From Anniella stebbinsi (Eukaryota > Chordata > Lepidosauria > Squamata > Anniellidae): 64,000 bases of DNA. The translations under genes were made by a program, and so were the position numbers. Positions 21,516 through 30,818 of the stretch are shown in pieces. The notes beneath the pieces are model-generated. The model had not been told where the DNA came from, made no database searches, and saw only the letters and a program-made list of their open reading frames with translations. Position 1 is the first letter of the stretch. Every line of letters begins with the position of its first letter. Where the stretch lies: NCBI GenBank assembly GCA_029215795.1, contig JARDYH010000006.1, positions 28,535,501-28,599,500 on the forward strand, given 5' to 3'.

Positions 21516-23012
21516 CAAGAGTAGCTGGTAATAGTGGGGGTGAGAAGGTAGACTGACTGAGGGAGGGAGTCCTGGAAGTGTCTTGTCTGATGGACCTGAA
21601 AACCTTGAGTCAGTACTTTTTAATACTTTCCTAAAATGTTAAAATTTCGGTGTATTTCTTTGAGAAACAGTAGTTTGAGGTTATGTTTGTTTTTAATAGT
21701 GATGTCGCACTATTCACAGGACATGAAAATATTCTTTGTTTTCTATCAAATTTACCATTAAAATGTCTTGAATTGTGAGCAGTGATTTCTATATAATTAC
21801 TTTGTGTTTTTAGAAGCTCTTGATGAAGCTATTGTATTTTCAAACCTGTTGGGCAGAATATATGTTACAGGCAATTTTAGGAAAGAGTAATACTTATAAC
21901 CTCAAAGATATCAAGAGTAAAAATCCACTCATTTTAATACTGAAAAGTTGATATCAGGGTGGTGCAGTCCACTTTCCATACTTCAAAATCCATATGCACA
22001 GACTGTGGAAGGTCAGAAAGTTGTTGAGAAATTATTTTAACACAGCAAAGACAGAGTAGGAATGAAGCATGCAGGGTGGGGGAGCAGAAGAGGTCTAGAT
22101 TGTTGCTTAGGAGAGCAATCCTAGTCATTGGGGGAGCATCCCAGGGACCATAGGACGGCTTGGATTTCCTCCTCCAATGTTGGAGACAGTGCTCCAACCT
22201 TGAAAGATGGAGATCCACTCCGCCCCCTCACACCTGGCGCAGAGAGAACTGCACTGGCTGCCTCTATGAGGTCAGAAAATCAACCTCAGAAGGGGGATGG
22301 GGTGTTCTGGTGAGTGGGGAGGAGACCAGAGAGGCCAGGATACAATTTATCTTGAGCCCCCACCAGCCTCTTTCCAGAGGGATGAAAAGCCTGCCTAGCA
22401 AAAAATCAAAGATCAGAGGATGGAGAGGCAAAGATTACCTCCGCCGCTCCTCCTACCCTGTTGCTTTCAGCCTGGCAAGGCATAGGAATCTCGGAAGCCT
22501 CCAAGCAGCGAGGCTGCAGTCCAAAAGATCGTTCCCTAACTTGTTAATATTAAAACAAATTTGAACTTGTGATGCTAAAAGATATGTTCTTCCTGGTGAA
22601 TTATAGTCAGTGTCAATTGCTTAAGAACTATAATCTATAAGTATTACTTGGGGTTTTGTTGTACTTAAGTAGTTTTCTGTTATCTTTTTTTAAAAAAACA
22701 ACAGCAACAAAATGTTTGGATTCCATTCAGTTGTAAGATATATCTCTCATCGTTTTTTGGTACTGGTACCTCCTGTCTGTGAATATGTAGTAAAAACTCC
22801 AGTTTCCTCCACAAAGTGGTTTATCCAAGGAGTATTTTCTCTTAGGCATAGAGGGAAATGTCTTTCATTCTCTGGATTGAGTCTGAAGGATTAATGCCAG
22901 TATTCCGTTCAGTAAGGGAAAGTTGGTCAAAACAGTTTTCTTAGAACCCTAAAATGACCACAGGCTAAGAGTCATTAATGTTTGGCCAGAACCTATATAT
23001 AGTTTATATAGA
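21516..23012. other. Intron sequence with a GC-richer island
   Basis: From about 22110 to 22540 the base composition becomes distinctly GC-richer than the flanks, with overlapping open frames (22128-22313, 22160-22564) on the + strand. No domain or repeat family is recognised, and no ATG context or splice site stands out. The rest is AT-rich. Confidence 0.4.
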
Positions 23013-23121
23013 GAGCCTATCTACACTACTGCTTTAAAACGGTTTATAACAGTTTTAAACCGGTTAATAACCGGTTTAAAACTGTTATAAACCGTTTTAA
23101 AGCAGTAGTGTAGATAGGCTC
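23013..23121. mobile_element. Palindromic MITE, copy 2 (109 bp)
   Basis: This is a near-perfect palindrome from GAGCCTATCTACACTACTGC to GCAGTAGTGTAGATAGGCTC. The centre is AACCGGTTAATAACCGGTTT. It differs from copy 1 mainly by about 10 extra bases at the centre. It is flanked by AGA on both sides, which could be a 3-bp target duplication. Confidence 0.9.
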
Positions 23122-23217
23122 AGAGTCCGTTCCTTCCTTTTTTTTAGGCTAAAAATGTAATTTCAGTCTTGCCTGTTTGCAAGTTGCTACTTTCTGCTGA
23201 ATGGCTTTTCTAGTGTA

Positions 23218-23219
<2 letters not shown>

Positions 23220-23255
<36 letters not shown>
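23220..23255. repeat. (GT)18 microsatellite
   Basis: Uninterrupted TG dinucleotides. Confidence 0.95.
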
Positions 23256-23256
<1 letters not shown>

Positions 23257-26200
23257 TTTCTTTCACTCTCCCCCTCCCCTCTTACTATATACACACTTCA
23301 TGGAATGCTCAATTTAAGAAGGGTATTGAATCCTGGTAAATGTAAGAGTCCACTGCATACTAGGGTAGTTACTTCTAAAGTGAAATAATAAAGTGTAATT
23401 CCATCACGTACAGTAATTTTAGTCCTTGTAGTAGACACTTGTGAGATGAAGGCTCAGGATCCATAGGTGCATACAGTCGTATATAATTTCAGCCATATGC
23501 CTGCTATGAAACTGCACTCATTCATATCTGACACATGTACTTCTGTCTAAATTGGGTTTGCAAGGAACCTGTTTTTCTTGTTTGAGTGGAAGCCAGATTT
23601 GCACAGTGCTGATTATGTGAGTCTTAAAGTGACTTCCAAACTTTTGATCTGATAACTATTCAGGCACTTGAAAAACAAAGTGGAGAGCCCACCTGAAACA
23701 TGTGGGACAGGGCTGATAATAACCTTTTGATCAAGAGCCAGGAATTTGCATCAATACAGGCGAGAAGATGGGGGAGCACAGCATATCTCTCTTATTTCTA
23801 TGTATGTTACAATGCTGCTTTATTTGCATAGCAAACATGTCTTTCATTTGAACAAAAGAAAAGACTGCTTGCTTATAATAGGCTGCCTTCCCTCTCTTTG
23901 AGCTAGGCAATCCCCAATAATTTGTTAAAGAGGAGAAGAACATTGACATTTAAGACCCTTTACAGCACCTATTCCTGTTCATGTAAATTTGAAAGTAAGC
24001 CCCACTGAGATCATTTAGGCATATTGCCAGGTAAATATGCATAGGATTGTAGCTTTTGTTTGTCTTTCTGACTAGGGCTAGGACTGTGTTTAGAAAACTA
24101 TGTTCAAGTTTTAGCTTCATGCACTCCAACTGTTAGTGTTACATTTGTTATATATGATCCTCATGTGGTTTTGGTAGTAAAGTATGTTGCATGCAAGAGA
24201 CTGTAAAAAAACTTAATGGATCGCTGTACATATATAATACACAATTTTTAGTGCATGTGTTTTTCTGATTCCCAAGTTTTCTTCTCAAAAGGATTGTTCA
24301 TTTTTAACTGCTTTGCAGGGAACTTGTCAGTGTCCAACAGGGTCTTTCTGCCAGCAGATCAAATTTCTCTTATTTTCTGCAAACTCTTGCACCCAATCCA
24401 GATTTGCTCCAGTGATTGGGCTGAGTGCCCCTCAAAGCAGATTTGGGTGGCATGCAGAGAGAGGAGAAAGAGAAGTCTTGTTGAGCAAGTGGGAATTTGC
24501 TTGCATAACATTGGATTTAGCCTTTTGTGTGTGCCTCAAAGACAGTGAAAAAAATATGCAGGTAGAAATCCCTTACAAAGGGTTGTATCCAATGTTAGTC
24601 CTTCTTTGAATAAACCCATTGAAATGAATGAGACTTACTGGGCATGACCCAAACTTTTCATATGTTGGCTCTAATACTTGGTGAACAATAACAGTGATTT
24701 GGATATGATGAAGGTTTTTTGTTGCTTGCTTTTGTTTCTTACTTTATTTTTCTAAATCTAAAAAGTATTTGATTGCATCCAATATTTTGTTTCTTTTTAT
24801 TTCAAAACAATTTATAATAGCTATATGTAGATATCATGTTCTCTGATCCTCCAAATCATGGTTCGGGGGAATGCAAATGAGCTGTCCATGCACATGCCAC
24901 ATTATCACACATAATCAGACTTTCCGTTAATACAGGGTCGGGGATATTAGCGCTAGGCAGCGTAGACATGTGAGGGATGATGAGAGTTGTAGACCAAAAC
25001 ACCAGGAAGATCACAAGTTGCTTGCCCCTGATTTATTGCCTTTACCTTATCTATTTTAAATATTCTTGTTGGAAATTCCTGTGGTACTTTTAGTGCTGCT
25101 AGAAGAACTCTACCCTGGGACATATATGTTTATGCAGTCCATTGACTAGAAATCAACATAGACACTGAATCCTCTGGAACTATACTATCCCTAATGAGTT
25201 GTGGAACAAGTGCTATACAATGTTCATTGATGTCAATATGAGTAACATTGAAATCATAATTTTGATCAGAGGGACCAAATCAACTTTCCTGATATCAGCA
25301 CACGAATGAATGAAAGATCCTATAATACCTATCTGGCTTTTATTGTCAACTGCAAAAGTAGGGAAAAAACAATTCCTTCACCCTTTTCTCATTACATCCA
25401 TGCAGTGCAATGGGTCAGCTTGGATTTCAGGTTCAGTCACCAAGGTTAGGCTGTGCCAATATATTGGTTGTTGTGCCGATCCAGAATTGCATCATTAAAT
25501 TTTGAGTTGATTGTATATGTTTGGTTGTTTTATATCTTGTTTAAATGTAAATTACATCTGCCTGGGCTGCCAGTTAGATCCTCTCCCCCCTCTTTATTAT
25601 TAGTTGCACCAGGGTAATTACCATTTTCATTTCTTTTAGTATATAGACAAACTAGCACTCCAGTCTTCAATAAGAGGCCTACATTGAATTGTTCCTTGTA
25701 TATGTTTGCTGTCCCCACACCCCAAAAGAAATCATATTAAACTATGATAATAAATTGTGTTGGTTCTTCTGGTATGACACTTCTTAGATCTGGGTGTGAC
25801 CTAGTTGTAAGTTACAAGTAGGTTGTAACTTAAAGTCACATGTTGCTTCCAAATTTTTACTATCAGTATATCCATACTTTACCACTGAAGAGCTGTTAAA
25901 GTAAACTTCACACCATTGTTTATGTGCACTTCGTATGTCTAAAGCATGATTTTTGTCAATGCCTGCAAAGACAGTGTTCTCCTATATATGTATTAGTTCA
26001 CACATTCATATCTTCATTACATGCTGTAGGTCACTATTAACATACTACCCATTAATATGGCCTTCTGGTTCAACAATAAGCTGTTTTATTCAGAATATTT
26101 ATACATCAATTTATATATCCACAATAAAAGCTATCACATTATGAATCACCTGAGATGATCTTCAAAGGTTAACATGTTATTCAGGAACCTAGGCTTACGC

Positions 26201-27440
26201 CTACAACTCCCAGCATGTCTTGGGCTGGAGGGAAGACTTATCGGGCTTTGGCAGCCATCATCTGGAAGTGGTTTGCCATCCTGGGCCTGAAAGGAGAATG
26301 CCTGGTGCTTGCTGCTTTGCTATATACATACACAGCAATCCAATGACTATGAGCAGACCACAAATCAGTCCCATGAGTTGCTACTATTGGGTCAATAGTA
26401 AATGAGCTAAGGAGGAATTACGACCTGGACCATAATGGCTCCTGAGGACCCATTACTTTCTGATGGGTAAATAAATGCATGTTTTCAAAACTTGCACATA
26501 TGCCAAAGATTTGTGTTCTGCCAGAGGCTTTAAGTGTGTCACATAAGCCAACCATATTTGTTGGATAAAACCCATCTGTATCTCGATCCAAAATGCAAGT
26601 TTAAATAAATAAATAATGCACTTAAACTCAATACTTTATTGAAGCAGCCCTAAAAACAAAACATATTTACACAGATATTTGAAGCTGTTGAGGTGGCTCA
26701 GTAAGCAAGCAATTAGAAACAAGACAGGGAGTTCTAAGACAGGATTTGTGTATTTTATAACCACTTTTCAGTCAACTCCCTGAGCTGTCAAATCCTTTTC
26801 AAGCCTTATATTCATACAGTCAACACCTCTGCAGTCGAACACATGTGCATACATAGAGTAGCTACAGATGTTAGAATCCCTCAGGGTTCCAAATGTTGTC
26901 ACATCTTTCAAGTGTTCTGCATTTTACAGGCTTCCTGTTTTATAACCATTTTTCTGGCCTTCTCCCACCTTATTTCTGAACTTTGCTTTTATTGCTCTTA
27001 ATACAGCCAGGTTTCAGCTGCTCCTTTTAGTTAATGCTAGCTCTCCCTCTTTCTTCCTCCTTAACATCATAAAGCAAGAAACACGAAGGAGAGTACAAGG
27101 ATTATAGGTAGAACTCTCATCATAAGAGACAAAGAATACCATATAAACCAGCATGGCAAGGAAGAAGGCCGATTACAATGACTCCAGAGATATCAATGAG
27201 GGAGAAAAATAAAGAACACGTAAAAATAGAGAACACAATGAGCAATATTTTGAAAGTGATTGAGGACTGAAGATAACGCCATTTGTTATAGGAATTGGCA
27301 TCCTACAGTTGTTTCATCGATACTGTGTAATTCAGAAAGTATAAACATTTTATTAATCAGTTGGTATGAGAACAAAGTAAAATGTTATTACAAATGAATC
27401 AAAATCAAAATATTGTCTTTTTAAAAATGTTATCTGTATT
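23256..27440. other. Intron sequence with scattered old repeats
   Basis: No gene is supported. Repeat pieces include 23990-24055 (TAAATATGCATAGGATTG type), 24584-24655 (GGGTTGTATCCAATGTTAGT followed by CCCATTGAAATGAATGAGAC) and 24955-25030 (GGATGATGAGAGTTGTAGAC, hAT-MITE type). A short (TAAA)n occurs near 26600. Confidence 0.5.
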
Positions 27441-27751
27441 TAGGCTGACCATATGAAAAGGAGGACAGGGCTCATGTAACTTTAACAGTTGTAGAGAAAA
27501 GGGAATTTCAGCCGGCGTCATTTGTATGCAATTAGTACCTGGTGAAATCATCTCTTCATCACAACAATTAAAGTTGCAGGCACTATACTAGAGTGACCAG
27601 ATACAAAAGAGGGCAGGGCCCCTGCAACTTTAACAGTTGTGATGAAGAGGGAATTTCACCAGGTACGTACAAATGACGCTGGCTGAAATTCCCCTTTCTC
27701 TACAACTGTTAAAGTTACATGAGCCCTGTCCTCCTTTTCATATGGTCAGCC
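27441..27751. mobile_element. Fold-back DNA transposon, 311 bp, with 9-10 bp target duplication
   Basis: The left arm AGGCTGACCATATGAAAAGG continues through GGACAGGGCTCATGTAACTT, TAACAGTTGTAGAGAAAAGG, GAATTTCAGCC and GTACCTGGTGAAAT. The right arm gives exactly these blocks in reverse complement, ending CCTTTTCATATGGTCAGCCT. Arms are about 130 bp at high identity. The flanks are TATCTGTATT on the left (27431-27440) and TATCTGTATT on the right from about 27750, a 9-10 bp target duplication depending on the exact edge. A duplication of that length is usual for Mutator-like elements, while hAT makes 8 bp. No open frame is present. Confidence 0.82.
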
Positions 27752-28738
27752 TATCTGTATTGCACATTTGAAATTATAATTTTGCCTATTATGAAAATCA
27801 GACATTTTGTCTTCTCCAATAAGCATTATTATAGGTATCTTGCAAGTACCTCTAGAATAGGATAAACAGGTATGACACTTATACGAATTACGTCATTTTG
27901 GTGAAAAATAAGCCCTTCACTTAAGATTGGCAGAAAAGAGGCACAGGTGATAGCCCAGAACAAAGTACAAATAGAAAAGGGTCTCTGAGATTAATGTGTG
28001 AGACATTGTTTTTAATGATACAGAAGATGACAGAATGTATTTTTGTCCTACAGTCCAGGTTATAGCTTTACTAAAAAACAAACAAACAAACAAGAAAAAC
28101 AGTGTGTAGAAAAGTGGGCCAAGCATTTGAACAACGCATGCATTTAGAAACTGGAGCAAAGAGTTCTTCTGTTTCTCTTCAACTATCTGGAGATCACTTC
28201 CTAAAGGGAAGGTGACAAAGTTTGCTTCATTAAACTACATTTAGTTTTAAAAGGATTTTCTGTTCAATAAAGAATCTCTTTCATAAATGCAATTAAAATC
28301 AGGTGAACATGATTATTCGACAAGGATATAGACAGTATCCAAGTTAATAAATATTGCAGAAGTTCATTTCGATAAAATTTGTTCATATCCTAATTCTGGA
28401 AAAGAAAATTCTATATTTAATCCTGACATCTAGAAAAATTCAGGCCAGATTATACTTCCATTTTCATTTTTGAATTCAATATATACAGTAGAATTCTCTT
28501 CTACGTACAATGAAAGAATTAGAATGTCCACATAGCAAAAATTACACTATTCACAATTGAATCTGAATTCTTAAAAGCTTATCATAAGCATTGGTGTCTT
28601 AAGGGATTCTGTAGTATATTGCTTACCATATATTGTGCTGTCACATAACACAAATTAGTATTTTGAAATTAATGAGTTTGCAACATGCTTTAATTTTAAT
28701 AGATGCAAGCTGTTGCATTAAAATAATTATCTATATTA
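27752..28738. other. Intron sequence
   Basis: AT-rich; a short (AAAC)n run near 28076-28092. No gene. Confidence 0.45.
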
Positions 28739-28900
28739 ATTTTATTTTCATTTTATTTCATTCATTTATAGAACATTTCTATGCTACTCTTCTAAAAAGA
28801 GCCCCCAATGTGTTTTATAACAGTAACATATAAATACAGTTAAAGAAAGCTTTCAAAACCAGAAAAACACACACAAAACAACAACTAGGTGAAACTAAGT
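28739..28900 (-). repeat. LINE 3'-tail-like repeat
   Basis: TTTCATTTTATTTCATTCAT, then CATTTCTATGCTACTCTTC, followed by A-rich tracts: a decayed tail of the same type as 38043. Confidence 0.4.
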
Positions 28901-29329
28901 CATTAAAACCCAAAAGAACAAAATGTCTTAACCAGCTCTTTAAAGGACAAGAGAGATGAGACATTTCTAGGCTTTCTTGCGAGAAGTTTTACAATCAAGG
29001 TGCCTTGACTGAAAATGCTCTGTCCTACTTTCCATCAATCACATCTTCCTTAGTGGAATGTAGAGCAGGGCCTTTGAAAATGATTGCACTTGATCAGCTA
29101 GTTCATAGGGGAGTAGATTATTTTTCAAAATACCATGGACCTGGTACCTTGAACTGGGCTGTGCAGAGGAGGAAAACCACTGCCAAGCTAAACTTCTGAC
29201 CATAACAACAATTCCAGACCACCAGCCTCCTGTCCAGTTGAAAATACTAGGTCCAGAGTGTGACTTGTAGAGTGCTATCTGCCAAATGGTTATTGATTGG
29301 AAGAGGACTTGAAGACTAGAGTTGAAGAG

Positions 29330-29990
29330 AGTGTTTACAAAACAAAACTTAAAACCATAAAATACAATAATATAATAAAATGTAATATAAAAACAATAAC
29401 TTCAAAACAGAATAAAACAAAAGCATGAACCATAATAAAAACCAGCAGCAGTGCAAGAACTAAAAATGCACCAACACAATTTTTAAAACTGAAGGGCTAA
29501 AAAGCCTGGGAAAATAAATAAATAAAGTCTTCACCTGGCATCAATGTAAGTGCAATGTAAGCCTCTCTGAAGAGGGCAGTGCTCAACTGGTGTGGCACCG
29601 TTGAAAAGGTACTCTTATTAGTACCCACCTCATCTCATTTGGCATAGGCAACCGGAGAGGGTCTTCTGAAGATAATATGGAAGGAGATTATCCTTCAATT
29701 AACCTGACCCCAAATCATTGAGGGCTTTGTATGTTAATGCCAGCTCTTTGAATTTTGCCCAGAAACAGACTTGCAGCCAGTGCAGATCATAAAGCAATGG
29801 CATAGTATGATCATATTGGCTAGTCCCTTTTAACAATATTGCTATCTTATTTTAGACCTGCTGAATTTTCCAGACCGTTTTCAAAGCAAGCCCCATATAT
29901 AATGCATTGCAATAATCCAAAAGAAAGGTTACCAGAGCATGGATAACTGTAGCTAGGCTATCTCTGTCCAGATAGGATCATAGATGGTAT
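29330..29990 (-). repeat. LINE 3' non-coding region, minus strand
   Basis: A-rich tail-like sequence (AAAACCATAAAATACAATAA) followed by AAAGCCTGGGAAAATAAATA, GTCTTCACCTGGCATC, AAGCCTCTCTGAAGAGGGCA and CCCAAATCATTGAGGGCTTT. This is a recognisable squamate 3' untranslated repeat, also present in part at 38280-38345 (GGTGCCAGGCGAACCTCTCT). It is in antisense to GMDS. Confidence 0.55.
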
Positions 29991-30463
29991 ATCAATCTAA
30001 GCTTGTTGCTGGAGGTGGTGTTGATCCAATGCCTATATTTATGCCATAGACACCAATCTACTTGATTTCTATAAGGTACAGAGGATTTGTTTTGGTGGCA
30101 GTGGTTAAACTTTTTATAGTTAATGCAGTATTCCCTAACTGAGACATCTATCTGGAAATATTTGACAACCCCCCCCCCCCGAAAGTGCTTACTAGACACT
30201 TTATTAGAAGCATCAAAGGTTGAAAAGGGGAAAATAGATAGGATTGCCACATTGTCTCTTTAAGTAAAGTATTACAACAGCTTCCTTTAAGCAAACTGGA
30301 ACACCTTCATTCATGGAAGCATTTGGTCTCTTATCGTTCATATAGCCATCCTCCCTTTGGAGTTCCTAATCAGCTGAGCTTGACATGGAACTGTAACACA
30401 AGTGGTGGCTGGCCTCAGTTCTTCAAGGGACTTGTCCATGTCCTCAAGCTGAATAAGCTGCAA
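29991..30463. other. Intron sequence before DIRS copy B
   Basis: C12 run at 30169-30180; no gene. Confidence 0.45.
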
Positions 30464-30621
30464 TTTCTTCTTCGTGGTCTCTGTGCATCACACATATGGG
30501 CTCTGCGCCGGCGCCGAGCCCCAATCGGGAAAACTTCTCTAGCTAGCTTAGTGCTTTTTGGCGGGAACCCCTCCCCCACCATCCATCGCGCATGCTCCGG
30601 GTCCCGCCTTACCTCAGTTCT
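30464..30621 (+). repeat. DIRS copy B left inverted terminal repeat
   Basis: 158 bp from TTTCTTCTTCGTGGTCTCTG to TTACCTCAGTTCT, with the core CTCTGCGCCGGCGCCGAGCC. It matches the right repeat exactly from CACACATATGGG inward. Confidence 0.95.
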
Positions 30622-30818
30622 TCTTCGACCGCGTAGCTGATCGCCTCGCGGGAGACTTCTCCGGACGAATTCTTCGTTCGCAGTATCTGAGGAAAGTAAA
30701 GACAGTTTTTTCATTAGCTTAGTGTTAGTATTAGTTTATTGTTGAAAAAAAAAAAAAAAAAGTTATTGTTAAAATAGTTAGTTAGTTATAATAGTTGGAC
30801 GCCCTGTCCTTAATAGTT
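30622..30818 (+). other. DIRS copy B 5' leader
   Basis: Non-coding 5' part between the left repeat and gag. It contains an uninterrupted A17 at 30745-30761 and several GTTAGTTA words. Copy C has a comparable leader with T-runs and A-runs (46318-46385). No TATA box is evident. Confidence 0.6.
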
